From Aricia agestis (lineage: Eukaryota > Arthropoda > Insecta > Lepidoptera > Lycaenidae), in assembly GCF_905147365.1 (NCBI RefSeq), contig NC_056409.1:2175001-2239000 (forward strand): a stretch of 64,000 bases of DNA. Direction: 5' to 3'. How positions within the stretch are numbered: the stretch's first letter is position 1; every line of letters begins with the position of its first letter. The notes beneath the pieces were generated by a model, which did not search any database, was not told the DNA's origin, and saw nothing but the letters and a program-made list of their open reading frames with translations. Shown in pieces: positions 1 to 11,725 of the stretch. The translations under genes and the position numbers were made by a program.

Positions 1-170
1 TAATTAGGACTTAATTTGTTAGCCTAGTTTGGGGGCTTATTTTATAAATATTTTATCATGAAAACGTCGTAGAAGTTTGTGATAATAGCAAAAACATCCT
101 CAGAAAGTCTCTGCTGATTTGTATATGGTATGGAATATGGAACATCAAAGTTGCACATACAATAAATTAC

Positions 171-259
171 AATTTCTTTTGTTGCAGATAATAAAACGAA
201 GAATTAATTTCTTAAAGAAGTTCTGGAAGAGAACGACGGTCGATCATGACTAGAGGAAT
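171..259 (+). other. Splice acceptor and 5' UTR part of the fucosyltransferase coding exon
   Basis: A T-rich tract ends in TTGTTGCAG at 179-187, a good 3' splice site. The 72 bases from 188 to the ATG at 260 would be 5' UTR and contain an out-of-frame ATG at 246 that stops at once (ATGACTAG). The transcript therefore probably begins in a non-coding exon left of the window. Bases 1-170 are intron-like AT-rich sequence. Confidence 0.6.
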
Positions 260-2106
260 ATGCTCAGGCACATCACGCTGCGCACGATGTCTGCCCTATC
301 GAGACAAATTGTTAAAATTAAATTTTTCTTTCTACTTACGTGCATCAGCTTGGTCGCTTCTATAGTATGGATTCAATATGTCGAGTACCAAAATAATAAT
401 GTCCCCGAAGATCTCATTAAGGAAGCTCTCGATAACGTCGCTAAGGACGTCAGATATACTGCCATTTACAGAAAAATTGACAAGCTACCGAAAGATATGA
501 AATATTTGCTGTTTTGGACGCCAGTGGAGTATGCGCCTTTATATTATTTCAAGGACGGTCAGAGGGCGTTTATAGACAAAAATTGCTCCGACATAAACTG
601 CTATGTTACGAGCGATAGGAATTTATTCAAGGGCGATCTCAGCCGATTCGACGCTATCGGGTTCAACGGACGCACTATGTACGAGAGACGGGATTCCGGG
701 CTAGAACTCCCGAGTTCGCGCTACAGTCACCAGAAGTATATTTACTTTAATCTGGAGTCAGCGGACAACTATCCAATCTGCAACAGCGAGTGGGACGGTT
801 TCTTCAATTGGACGGCGACGTACAGACTCGATTCGGACATCCCTTTTCCTTATATTCAAATAAGGAACCAAGGAGGGGAGGTAGTCGGACCGAAACGAAA
901 TATGAAGTGGCAGGAGTACTCCGATTCCGAAGAGTTAATTGATTACAGGCAGAACAAAACGAAGGCCGTCGCTTGGTTCGTTTCGCACTGCAGCAGCAGG
1001 AGTGGCCGAAAATTATTTGCAAACCATATTCAAAAGGAATTGAAGAATTATAATTTAAAATTAGATATTTACGGAAGCTGCGGCCCACTCAAATGTCCGA
1101 GACACACTGATCATTGTATGAGGATGTTGGAGAGGGATTACTTCTTTTACCTGTCGTTTGAGAACTCGTTCTCGGAGGACTACGTGACGGAGAAGCTGCT
1201 GACGGCGCTGCAGCACGACGTGGTGCCGATCGTGCTCGGCGGCGCTGACTACAGTCGGTAAGAGAACTTTTAACTGAGCGGTATGTAAGACATTAGAGAA
1301 ACCGCGCTGCCTTGGCCTTATATTATTCCAAGAAATAATTAAATCGTTACCTTACTCATAATTATTGTACCGGTAGTGTATGAGGATTAAGGTAGAAAAA
1401 TATATAAAATGGATAAGAATTTACATAGATTTTTTTTGTTTTTCAAACATCACCTTTTAAATCTATTGTTCAAAGAGCGAAATAACGAGCTATTGATCTT
1501 TTAATGAGCAGTGACTGAACGTTGGACACGCCTGAGGGTTAAATAAATGATTTGTTTTTCTACAGAATCATTTATTTAACCCTCGCATACTAATACAAAC
1601 AAATAATGAGGGACTCTAAGATCTATAAACAACCTTATAATATAGATGTAATGTGTTAACAATGTAAGGTACAATGTATGTTCATTAAAATAAATGTATT
1701 AGCAACAGAACAAAAGAATACCGTATTTATGGATCCTACATCCATACTTTTACATCGTTTAGGTTCGTCATGTCCTAAGATCATTATTTAAAACGATATT
1801 GATTGATTAACTGAAGCGCTCTATCTCAGGTTTCTACCACCGGGTTCCTATCTGGACGCACTAGAGACTAGTCCTCGCGAATTGGCCGCCAAGATCAACG
1901 ACATCATGAATTCCCCGAGCGAGTACAACAAGTTCTTCAGATGGAAGACCCTGTACCGGTACCGGGACCCGTCCACCACTGACAGCGTGTGCGCGATGTG
2001 TGCTGCCCTCCACAACCACACGCTCCTCACACACCGCACCAGCTACACCAACTTCAAGCACTGGTGGAACCCCTTCTACGTGCAGAGGTGTAAGCCTGTT
2101 GACTGA
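260..2106 (+). CDS. Alpha-1,3-fucosyltransferase (GT10), two coding exons
   Basis: Coding sequence is 260..1257 joined to 1830..2106, 424 residues. An in-frame TAG at 251-253 precedes the ATG, so the start is 260 (Met10 at 287 is the only near alternative). The donor is GTAAGA after 1257; the acceptor CTATCTCAG ends at 1829; the junction rebuilds Arg333 and keeps frame. The protein has a short cytosolic tail, a hydrophobic anchor at about residues 21-40, a stem, then the catalytic region. Seen motifs typical of alpha-1,3-fucosyltransferases: FNWTATYRLDSD (182-193), VAWFVSHC (237-244), YGSCG (271-275), FYLSFENS (296-303), DYVTEK (307-312), and a C-terminal CAMCAALH. NxS/T sites lie at N108, N183 and N232. 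By family knowledge it moves fucose from GDP-fucose onto N- or O-glycans or glycolipids in the Golgi. Length fits the family and both exons look intact. It resembles the insect FucTC/FucTD-type group, but I cannot fix the paralogue. No neighbouring gene suggests a shared pathway. Confidence 0.9.
1534..1584. repeat. Perfect 19-bp stem hairpin in the fucosyltransferase intron
   Basis: Bases 1534-1552 are the exact reverse complement of 1566-1584, with a 13-base loop ending in a decoy acceptor-like TTTTTCTACAG. Each arm contains AATAAA on one strand. The rest of the 572-bp intron (1258..1829) is unremarkable AT-rich sequence. Confidence 0.75.
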
Positions 2107-2292
2107 AGCTCCGTCCTTAACAACTGCAGATGTTACACTGTCTAATTTTCGAGCAGCAGTTGCATCTGAGCAAATATATGTTAATTTCTGGTTTGACATT
2201 AAAATCGTAACACTTCTATGATAGATATTACTCAATACTTAGACGAGGTAATCTTATTACCAATTAGAACCAAATATACAGGGTGTAATAAA
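2107..2292 (+). terminator. Probable 3' UTR with candidate polyadenylation signals
   Basis: After the stop at 2104-2106, an ATTAAA variant signal occurs at 2198-2203. The first canonical AATAAA is at 2287-2292, inside the first bases of the adjacent palindromic element. Which signal is used cannot be told from sequence. Confidence 0.4.
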
Positions 2293-2540
2293 AACAAGTG
2301 ATAATACTTTAGGGTGTGTACGTGTTCCTTGTAGAGAGTTCACTGTGAAAGTAGCAGCACTGAAAGACCAAATTTTTTTTTCACTTTTGTATGGGGAAAC
2401 TCGTGAAGCTCGGGCCCTTGCCCATACAAAAGTGAAACATTTTTTCGTCTTTCAGCGCTGCTACTTTCACAGTGAACTCTCTACAAGGAACACGTACACA
2501 CCCTAAAGTATTATCACTTATTTTTGTTACACACTGTATA
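2275..2540. mobile_element. Palindromic MITE, family P1, full copy
   Basis: About 266 bp with inverted arms of roughly 100 bp each. The outer ends read TATACAGGGTGTAA and TTACACACTGTATA. The arms share the blocks around AGGGTGTGTACGTGTTCC and AGAGAGTTCACTGTGAAAG. The central non-palindromic part is about 60 bp. No coding capacity. A second copy, in the opposite orientation by its centre and cut at its right end, lies at 60168-60394. The flanking TA suggests a TA-targeting (Tc1/mariner-like) origin, which is inference. Confidence 0.85.
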
Positions 2541-3385
2541 TTTATTTGACGATTCAGAATGTGTTACGATAGATGTCCACTGGAATTCGGGCCAAACTAC
2601 GCAACCTAGCAGTACAAACTCAATATGCATATAAACCGGTTGATTCTGATACGGATTACTTGATTATACCTGATAATATTATGTTACTTATTTATATTAT
2701 GATACTTAGCTGATATTTTTGTTAATTATTATTATTGTATTACGACTTTTTTTATAATAATTCGTGTATAATGTCGTGATTTTACCAAGCAAACGACAGC
2801 GTCTTATTTTTTCTCTGTTTTCGTCTTTGAATATTGAGCTGGTAAAGTTGTTATTAAAATTAATAATATTATTAATATTTTAAATATGTTCCAGATTAAT
2901 AACCAGTATGCAGTACGATTGACTTTTTAAATTTGTTTGTCTTCAACCGACGTCTTCGAGCATTTTGTATTAAAGATTTTTGTTCCTAGGAGTAAAAAGA
3001 ATTTCAGAACGCACATTCATAATAATTATAGTTGTATCTACTGATGATTCTTAGCTATTTGAGAATGTGTAAACGAAATTGAATGACTGAAAAATATGAT
3101 TATATTGATATTTGCTGTACTGTTATATGTAAAGCAAGTATTGACATTCACTTATCTACCTTTTATAAGTTTATCTCTTCGGAAATATACATTCGCAAAT
3201 TATTATTTAAGCAAAAGGAACCAAAGAATTCTATTAGAAGATTAAGGATTTATCAAAACGTTTCTATGAAACACTTTTTTTCCAAATATTCCAATTTAAT
3301 TTTTTGTTTAGGAATTTAGTCAGGTTAAATAATTAGATAAATAATAATGTTAATTATGTTATTAAATTAGAATATTTTTTAATAA
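2541..3385. other. AT-rich stretch, no recognised feature
   Basis: Low-complexity AT-rich sequence. The 78-codon open frame at 3083-3319 has no recognisable domain and lies in biased sequence, so it is not called a gene. Confidence 0.6.
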
Positions 3386-4060
3386 TTACACAGGTCAACA
3401 ATAAATTTGGTGCCTGAAAACCAAAAGCTGTTTCTGTAAGAACTTTGTGCCCCGATCACATGTTTCTAAGAAATTTTCTTTCTATCAGCTCAGGTTTTTA
3501 AGATATTTCATTCCAAAGTTTCAATAATCTAGAATTTTAGTCTATTTCAGAATCGTTTTACAACTATTAAAATAATTTATTTTCATGAATTTGATAAAAT
3601 ATGTTTAGTAAATATACACAATATCTATTATTTAGATCTCAATTTAAATTGCATATTATATTTTTTTATTAAAAGAGAGTTGTAAACTAAACTTTCTTTT
3701 TTCATACAAAAATTGTTACTCCACGTAGTATGAGCTAGGTAAAGCATTTTGAAAACCGTCATAATATTGGGGAAATTAGTCATAACTCATTGAAACAAGT
3801 TACATTCTCAATAAGAAGTGTCTCCCTCTGGCATACATATTACAAAACTAATAAAAATGAATACTTTCAACAGCAATGTGATTCTGAAATGGGCTAAAAT
3901 GCGAGATTTTTGAAACTTTGGAATGAAATATCTTAAAAATTTGAGCTGATAGAAAGAAAGCTTCATAGAAACATATATCGTGCACACAAAACTCTTATAG
4001 GAACTGCTATTAGTTTGCACAGGATACAATTTTTTTTCGATTTTGTTGACCTGTGTTATT
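3386..4060. mobile_element. Foldback element with long diverged inverted arms
   Basis: The ends are ACACAGGTCAACAA (left, about 3388) and its complement TTGTTGACCTGTGT (right, to about 4056). Inner arms around 3470-3545 and 3880-3970 are also complementary, including a shared block reading GATATTTCATTCCAAAGTTTC. The arms are clearly diverged, so this is an old insertion. No transposase is visible. Confidence 0.7.
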
Positions 4061-4671
4061 ATAACATTTATCTCCACAACCTGATTTTCTTGTTCATAGC
4101 TGTGAAATACACAAAAACTGCAGTCGATATTATTTTGATGTGACGATGTTTTTGTTATTTAGTATGCCCCTAATATTATAAAGATTCTCTCTGTGTATAT
4201 TGACGATATAGTTACACGATGTCCTTGTCTTACAGCGCTGTAGACATGCTGTAGACGTCATGCAGTCTTCGTTATCGACAGTATATATTAAGTCTATGTT
4301 CGTTATAGACACTTGACAAAAAATGTCTAAACATTGTATAACTGTGACGTCTACATAGCATGCAGCTTAAATTATTAGTAAGGGGTCAAAGTTCAAACCT
4401 GTATTCCAATAGTTGTATGTATTTAATTATTAGTTAATTATATAAATTGCAACGACTGTATTAACGACGTACTTAAGTGATTTTTGTTTCAAGTGTTCAA
4501 TAATGTTAATTTTAAATAAAAGGTGATTTTAATGTGTACTTATTTAATTTTCTGATGGGGATAAAATAATATCGCGGACTTCAAGCCGGAAGGTCGTATA
4601 GAACAAAATGTTTTTTTGAGAAGAAAATAGATCTTTAAAACGAAAATTTTCAAAAACACATTCCTCGTAAA
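4061..4671. other. AT-rich stretch, no recognised feature
   Basis: I see no gene, RNA or known repeat here. Several AATAAA-like strings occur by base composition. Confidence 0.5.
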
Positions 4672-4853
4672 GGCTGCCTTTCCACCAGAGCTGAGCGGAG
4701 CTGTGTTGCGAGGAATGTGTTTTTGAAAACCAATAGAATCACTTCATTTGTGATGACTTTGCCATGACATCGCTCAGCGCGGCGATGCTATTGGTTCTCA
4801 AAAACACATTCCTCGCAGCACAGCTCCGCTAAGCTCTGGTGGAGACGCAGCCT
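4672..4853. mobile_element. Foldback MITE (GGCTGC..CACCAGAGC termini)
   Basis: Arms of about 67 bp: 4672-4741 pairs with 4786-4852. They share CCACCAGAGCT and GAGGAATGTGTTTTTGA blocks and a CCAATAG-type inner end. The spacer is about 45 bp. A further partial copy of one arm motif lies just outside, at 4648-4668. Confidence 0.8.
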
Positions 4854-4907
4854 AATCGTGAAATGATCTTTTGTATTTTAACTATTCCAAAACTCAATAT
4901 TGAACAT

Positions 4908-5122
4908 ATAGTCTGTCAAGAAAGTCATGACAGGCGGGAAATTTTTTAAATGAACTAAAAAATAAGAGAATTTTATTAATTCGAGATAAAAATGTGCAAG
5001 GTGACAATATTTAAAATATAATAAGCGTTCTCTGTGAAAATACAAAGAAAAAAATACACCTTTTAAGCGTGTTTACGTTTAGAAAATTTTCCCGCCTGTC
5101 ATGACTTTCTTGACGCACTATA
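4908..5122. mobile_element. TA-flanked foldback MITE
   Basis: Inverted ends of about 38 bp share GTCAAGAAAGTCATGACAGG and GCGGGAAA. Both outer edges read TATAGT, consistent with a TA target duplication. The AT-rich interior has no open frame. Confidence 0.8.
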
Positions 5123-5600
5123 CATATTTTATTTTCTTCTTAAAAAAATTTCAGCAAAATCAGCGGTTTGGTCGTGAAGAGATAACAGACAGGCCACACA
5201 GTTTCGCATTTATAATAGCTCCCACACCGGTTTCGGTGACTGTGGCCGGTTTCATTGAAACCAGGCCAGCTACGCAGGAGTAATTTTATAGTGCCCAAGT
5301 GTGTGCGCAGTACACAAGAGCACTTTCTATTCCTTTTCTCTCATAACCCAGTGGGACGGAAGACCGACACGACCGGCGAGAGATCAGGCGCAGGACCGAT
5401 TTTTTACATGCCCATCCGACGCATGGATCATCTTACTTGTCAGACAATCAGGTGATCAGCCTGCATTGTCCTAACCAATCTTGGAATTTACATGTTTACA
5501 ACGCGGGAATCGAACCCACGACCTCCCAGTCAAGAGCCGCGTTCTATACCACTAGACCACGGAGGCGTTTTCGCATTTATAATATTAGTATGGATAGACT
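5123..5600 (+). mobile_element. RTE-type LINE 3' tail fragment, split by a SINE
   Basis: Bases 5140-5217 read like the terminal part of an RTE-type element (a 'cagcggtttggtcgtgaag' block, then a degenerate ACAGACAG stretch, then TTTCGCATTTATAATA). The tail resumes after the SINE at 5585 as TTAGTATGGAT. The SINE therefore landed in an older LINE tail. Confidence 0.65.
5218..5568 (-). mobile_element. tRNA-derived SINE, family S2, with 16-bp target duplication
   Basis: The head is at the right end on the - strand. It has a pol III A box (TGGTCTAGTGG) near 5550 and a B box (GGTTCGATTCC) at 5506-5516. The body matches the + strand copy at 42566-42916 almost throughout. The direct repeats TTTCGCATTTATAATA at 5202-5217 and 5569-5584 flank it exactly, which shows target-primed insertion. 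Confidence 0.9.
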
Positions 5601-5926
5601 ATAAGGGAACTTACTGCGTATTCCCTAAGTACTGATAGTTATAAAAGAAAAGTGATTTGGCTTTTCAAAAGGAGAAACCCAAAGTTTGTTAGTTTATTTT
5701 GACTTAATAAAAAGTTGAGTCAAACACGTAGACGTAAGTGAGACAAGTCCGAAAGTCGTTAACGAAAAAACTTTCGTGGGGGTAATTAGAAAAGTTCCCA
5801 ACCCTCTGATACTGTAACCCCGCATCTCCTATTGCCTTATATAGTTGGTACAAATAACCTACTTGCCGAAATGTTGGGTGTTATCTCTCAGAGTAGCTCT
5901 CAGATACTCACTTCAGATTATATACT

Positions 5927-6052
5927 AAGGCCCACTTACACAGATCTGGGTTAAAGTTAACCCCGGATTAAATGTTATCTATGAAGAATGTAAGAGATGA
6001 CACACTATTTAACCCGGTATTAACTTTAACCTGGATCTGTGCAAGTGGACCT
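5927..6052. mobile_element. Short foldback MITE
   Basis: The ends AGGCCCACTTACACAGATC and its near-complement GGATCTGTGCAAGTGGACCT define about 126 bp. The inner arms (GGGTTAAAGTTAA / TTAACTTTAACC) also pair. The 5601-5926 flank holds nothing recognised. Confidence 0.75.
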
Positions 6053-6181
6053 ATTACTTGTACTATACGTAACTTATACATTACTTGTACTATTATCTAT
6101 TTTGTGTAGATACTAAACATATTGTACATACAGAAAAATAGCTAAAATAACTCATCTGTCATCAGTATTTAATATTTATAT

Positions 6182-6260
6182 AACAGCCGAAAGATCACAA
6201 TTAACATTGAATCGACATGATTCGACCAAAATATGACGTTGGTCTGTCAACTGCCAAGGA
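6182..6260 (-). mobile_element. Fragment of repeat family P5
   Basis: The reverse complement matches 41312-41386: GACAGACCAACGT, TTGGTCGAAT, ATTCAATGTTAATTGTGATC. Related pieces lie near 11930-12000, 34735-34860, 56467-56584 and 56638-56751. Confidence 0.6.
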
Positions 6261-6469
6261 ATTCATTTCATATTTATCCAAATACAAATTAATAAGAGTC
6301 CACTCAAATCCAATGTATTTTAAGTTTACTAGATAGGATACCTGCAAATCTTTGAAGGTGTTAAAGATGTTTTAAATATTATGGTACCAAATCACACTAT
6401 TAATTATTTAGTGATAGATGTTTCTCTTGATGTTTTTTCTGATTTTTTTTTTCTATAGACCTCACGGAG

Positions 6470-7262
6470 CCCGAGACCTTTCCAACGAATACAAAACCGT
6501 GGAAATCGGTTCGTGCGTTCTGGAGTTATAGCGTCAGGAAGGAAAACCCGACTTATTTTTATATATTAGACTAGCTGTTGCTCGCGACTTCGTCCGCGTC
6601 AGCAAAAATGTGATAACAAAGATAATGAAAAAGAGAGAAATTTTCCCCTTTTTAAGGTTCCTCCAAATAGTAAAAATGAATATTTATTACAAATACTTTG
6701 AAGCCTGTCTGTCTGTCCGCATCCAGGCTGTATCTCAAGAACCGCATTAGCTATATTGCCGAACATGTATGCCGTATCTCCTCCTTATGGATTCAAGAGT
6801 TCTGTACAGCACCTTCGGAACCAGGGTATACCGAAGTATAGTTGATGCGTGCGCCGAAGCGCAAATTCTTATTTTTTGGTAGTTCAAGCCTAAAATCCTT
6901 CAGAAAAACGTAAAATCACTATAATATGTTTTCATATAAATTTCAAGGAGTCCCGTCGATTCCTCATGGACTGCATCATCAGATCACCATTTTTGTGATC
7001 ATGGTACAAAATTCGGGCTACATCTCATACAACAACAAAAGAATTTTGAAAATCGGTCCACAAATGGCGAAGTTGTCCGCGAACCAATATAAAAAAAGTT
7101 AAATACATCCTCCTTTTCGGAAGTCGGTTAAAAAGTAGCCTAAGTTATTCCTTACTACATCAGCTATGTACCAAAAAAAGTCCCATCAAAATCGCTCCAG
7201 CCATTTCAGAGATTAGCCGGAACAAACAGACAGACAGACAGACATACAGACAAATTTTAAAA
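6470..7262. mobile_element. Patchwork of LINE 3' tail debris
   Basis: Contains the recurrent block ACTAGCTGTTGCTCGCGACT at 6571 and the phrase GACTTCGTCCGCGT. A segment at 6700-7130 on one strand is related to 21400-21750 on the other; it includes GAAGTCGGTTAAAAA, TATACCGAAG and GAACCAGGGTAT-type strings. It ends with ACAGACAGACAG near 7225. Several non-LTR remnants are joined; none is coding. Confidence 0.6.
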
Positions 7263-7371
7263 AAAATGTTGTTTTGGTGTATGTACCGTTTTTTCCTGCA
7301 TTGTATATAGATACATTCATATGAATGCAGTAAAAAACGGTTCTTTCAATATTACAAACAGACACTCCAAT

Positions 7372-7446
7372 TTTATTTATATGTGTGTATGTGTGCATGT
7401 GTATGTATATGTGTATGTGTGTATGTGTGTATGTGTGTATAGATGT
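7372..7446. repeat. Interrupted TG/TA microsatellite
   Basis: A run of TGTGTATG-type units about 65 bp long. The open frames across it on both strands are products of the repeat. Confidence 0.85.
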
Positions 7447-8340
7447 ATAGATATAGATGACACGCCTGAAAAAAATTGTAGCACATTCGGAAAGAATTGC
7501 TCGTGTTTTTCATCAGGCGCACACGATCGATAGCTATAAACGTAGGTCGAGATAAAAATCTCCGGATGCGAGGCGCCTATCGCCGCGATGCCATTACAGC
7601 CTCCGGCAAACCGGCGATGTTATACAGCTATAAAAGTTCCACTAGCATTAGTGCTAGTAGCTTTACTGCTATTAACATAACTGCTACTAACTGTTTCTAG
7701 CTTAACTGCTATTCCAACGTAATTAAGTGTTGTATCGGTTTGATAGTGTCAATATAATTTTATTGTAAAAGTAGTCTAGTTTAAAACCTCTATTTTACCG
7801 CATACCTTCAATTTTATCTTTTGTATATTATACAGTAATAATATACACTTTTCATGCACTTTTTCCACTTTTATTAATACCAATTATGTTTTACACGACC
7901 GGTTTCGATAAAATCATCATCGGGTGTAGTGCAGGTAATTTTAAATTTTTAAATAATTGGTAAACAAAAATAGGGTTGTCAGCGTCATGAAAAATTTCTA
8001 CCATTTAGTACAATTTTCTACCAAAAACAATACTTTTCTACCAAAAAAACAAATAAAATTTTAAGTGTAAAACCTTTGTATATTATGTTAATCTATAGTA
8101 GCTTCTGAACAAATGTGCCTTGGCTCGCGTTAAGAAGTGTTATTATATACAAACTTTCATCCCTTATTTTAACCCCTTGGAGGTGGAATTGATCAAAATC
8201 CTTTCTTAGCGAATGCCTACGTCATAATATCTACCTGCATGCCAAATTTCATCCCGATCGGTCCAGTGGTTTGGACTGTGCGTTGATAGATCACCATGTC
8301 AGATCACCTTTGAGTTTTATATAAATAGATATATAGATAT
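7447..8340. other. Mostly unrecognised, with weak LINE remnants
   Basis: A CACGACCGGTTTCGATAAAA block with ATCATCATCGGG at 7896-7924, and a passage at 8100-8335 ending in a run of ATAGATATA, look like old non-LTR retroelement 3' ends. The segment 7640-7700 has a loose 'gctattaacataactgctacta' type of internal repetition. No gene seen. Confidence 0.4.
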
Positions 8341-9060
8341 ATGTATGTATGCAAGTCCGATGTCCGTGTTTATTTTTTTGTTGTACTAGGTATTGTTCAA
8401 CTTAGGAAACACTGCAAGTTTCATCAAAATCGGTTCAGTAGTTATTGAGATAGGGAATTTGAATTCTTAATACAATTTGAAGTCTGTTTTATCTTTTTAG
8501 ATTAAAATACTATTAAGGCTTTAGATATTCGCCAAGGTGCGATCTATATCTATGATGCGGTGTCTGTTGGCATTTTTTCTTAGTTTTAATGAATTTATGA
8601 GGAGAAACTTTGATCTTCATCACAGGGGTTGACGCGCGTCGAATGACTTTTTATTCAACTGAGCGGCCATCATCTAGTGACTATTTAAAATAAATGTAAC
8701 AAATAATGACAGAAAAGTAACTAGTAAGAGGCAATAAATAAGTGGTTCCTCTTTCGTACATCGATGTGCGATAGTACAAAGGCAGTAAGTAGATTTGCGG
8801 GCTCCCGCGCGGCGCCCTCGACGCCCGGGGCTCCGTCTTATTCAATTACAGGCCGAATTTTATCAACTGCCTCCTACATGCCGGAACAAAATAATACGTG
8901 CTTAGGTATGTAAAGGATTGATAGATTGATGTTTGATAGATATAACTTTGCCAACGTCCTCTCGCTATTCTTTTGTAATTTAGTTTAATAAAAAATATTA
9001 TTAAATTGATTTTACATGCTATTTATTAGGAGAGTGAAGCTCTACGACTAAGGTTAGTAC
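8341..9060. other. No recognised feature
   Basis: A GC-rich island at about 8795-8840 stands out from AT-rich surroundings, but I see neither a frame nor a known motif set. Confidence 0.4.
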
Positions 9061-9553
9061 TTAAGAGGAGTCCACACCGCCGTTTTTCCATACAAACGCT
9101 GTCCCCTGTTTCCTCTTTGGATAATGCCGGTAGAGTTATGATTTTTTTCCTGAATATCTATGGCCACTATTAGCATGTCCCTATGTTTTCTTTTTTTTCA
9201 TAATTTTATTATTAAAAAAGATAAGAACGTCCAAAAACCCAAAAAAATGGCCAGATTTTCCTCTGGTTTCAAACACCCAGAAAAGAAAATTGGCTAGAAT
9301 ATACACAAAAAATAAAACATAGGAACACAGTTCAAGTCTTGCTTTAATTCTTAATGAAAAAAGTATTTAAATCGGTTAAGTTTTGGAGAAGGAATCAGCG
9401 GACAACGAATCAAAGATTTTCTGTTCTTTTATTAGAACTTTTGTCGTATTGTCTCTATCGCGCTCTGCGGTGGGAGACTTGAGATTGGTGAGACAGCAAT
9501 ACATTTTCAAATACCTATTTTCAATTTCTCTCGCCCCTGGTGTATCCTCTTAA
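9061..9553. mobile_element. TTAA-flanked non-autonomous element (piggyBac-like candidate)
   Basis: About 493 bp. TTAA stands at both edges (9061-9064 and 9550-9553), followed inward by short inverted ends: GAGGAGTCCACACC on the left and the complement of GAGGATACACCAGG on the right. No transposase is present. TTAA targeting is the hallmark of piggyBac elements; the family call is inference. Confidence 0.55.
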
Positions 9554-11725
9554 GCCAAATGGCAATCAGCAATCTTATGGATTCATCATGTCTGAGTTTC
9601 TCTCTGCCCGTTCGTATGTCAGCTACTTTTTTTATTTGATATTAATGATAATAGACCATAACATCATATTATAAGAGCTTGATCATATTATTGAGTATGA
9701 GGCTTCAGCGCTTGGGTCCACATTTCTGGTTCCAATCAGGCGTGAACACTTTTATGGGCGTGTTAATTGTTCGAGACGCCACCGCCGGAAGCCATAAAAG
9801 TTATTAATTTGTTTCCCGCCCAAGCCCGCCGGAAGTTGTAAATACAGACCCACTATTTCCGGTCAATTGACGGTTCGGTTTTCGAGAAATATCTGTTTCC
9901 ATTACTCTTATCTGCGTAATATCTGAGGAAGATATTATGATACCGCGATACGACTATAACACAAGGGTCTTGTAGAAAATCAGCTCCTAAAAGTAATGGG
10001 AGTGGGTAGTAGTTACCATAGTCATTGTGTGTTGGATGTAAGAAGCATGGACGTAATGGTAAGGAGATTATGCTGTCAGTCGATCCAGTCGAAGATTTTT
10101 CAGTGCAAAAGGTAAAGGACTTTAATATATTAAAGGCTTATAAGCCTCGATGCTTTTGGTAATTTGAGAAACCAAAAAAGTGTGAGATTTCACACAAGGC
10201 GTCCCAAAAACATGTTACTTACTGTTTCCAACACACTTTTGATTTCGTCCTATAATAAAATTGACGAAAGCAAGTTGGCCCTCATTTTTAACCGACTTCT
10301 TTACGTTTGGGATCTGTAAGTCAGTGTTTGATTCCTAAGTATCTGTAAATGTTGTTTGCTCCGCGAGGCAGGGGTAAGACCTTTGATCCCGCTGTAAGTG
10401 GTAGTGGTCTGCGCTGCGTACGGCTGAGTGTCGGAAATCACTATAATGGATTGAGAGCCTCCGCTAGGGTTGCCACGTTAAAAAGCTGTACACTTTTAGT
10501 TAGCATATCTAAAGTTTAAAGTAACCTAGCTTAAAAGCATAGATTTAAAAGGTATCAGCTTGATGCTAATGCAGCTGATGTAAATTTTAGCTATTAGGTA
10601 AGTCAATAATAAAAAAAGGGAATAAAATTATGGCAAATTAACCCGACTTAGGTACGACGCGTTTTGTGAGATACAAATATGGTGCTTAAAATTGTGCCAT
10701 ACTATATTATGTAGGTAAACTATGATATATTTTGTGTAAGTATTAAAATATAGTAGAAAATATTATCCATCCATCCAGTAGCATCCATCATCCTTTCCTT
10801 ATTAGTGTAATTACGTAGTTTACGTTGCTTTGGTCTATGGACTACAGAGTACGAGCAGTTTCATTCCCAAGCTCGAAAAATATTTATCTCCAAGTTTGGT
10901 TTGAGCATAGATTATTACGCTGATTGACTAAAAAGATGATCTATGCGTCGAATTAATAGGTACATAAAAAGGTTTTTCACATTTCGGCATTTCCACAATA
11001 ATTACACCTCTGTGCCAACCCTACGATGCGTGTCTGCGGCTAATAGATATCCATTACCGTCCACTTGTCCCGTCAAGGACCGAGCCGGAGCCCTACAGCC
11101 CTACAACATGACAGACTCCGCCGCACTCACATATTTTACTTTTACTGCTCTCTGTGCGAGTTGCGAATGAGAGAAGCAATAATTTTATAAAAAGAGATAA
11201 TAAAGTAGAATTACGGTGACAACGTCTCTACTGTTAAAACCGTCAGGTCCAATGATTCCATCTGGCACTATTAGAAAAACTGATTCAATACAAGGGCATA
11301 TTTTATTCGCCTTTTTACGATAGAACTAAACTCAAAGAGCTAATGGGTACGTAACAAAACAGAATTAAGGAAAGTAAGGCATTTTACAATAGGTTTCGAC
11401 ATAAAAAAAATCTAATGGGAGCATCTCTAGGTACTTTAAGATGGATACGTTCTAACTAGCTCTTTTACATGTGTAAAGTAGAGCTCATAAAACAGTATAA
11501 AAGTGTTGTGAAGGGTGGTGGAAGGTATCTCGGTGTACGCTGTAAATTGACTCGCTCTCGGGGCGCAAAAATCTCATTTCCTGAGTTAGGAGGTGTCAGA
11601 TAACGCTGAACGTTCACATACATTTATCCGCTCTTTTTCGGTACGTTAATTATATGTTTCTATTTAAACCGTTTGAAAAAATATAACTCTTGAATTTAAA
11701 GTTTTTTTTAAAGATGCATCAATTT
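9554..11725. other. Long stretch without recognised features
   Basis: No protein family, RNA or clear repeat recognised over about 2.2 kb. The open frame at 10943-11170 (75 codons) has no domain or splice context. This is one of the least repeat-marked parts of the window, so regulatory sequence could lie here. Confidence 0.4.

Noticed and set aside
804..1088. 94-codon - strand frame
   Set aside because: Antisense shadow of the fucosyltransferase exon.
2097..2106. Extra downstream exon of the fucosyltransferase via a donor-like GAGGTGTAAG at about 2087-2096
   Set aside because: The uninterrupted frame already ends at a plausible family C-terminus after WWNPFYVQRC, and no matching acceptor exon was found.
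1861..2235. 124-codon - strand frame
   Set aside because: Antisense shadow of the second fucosyltransferase exon, whose + strand frame has clear homology and splice support.
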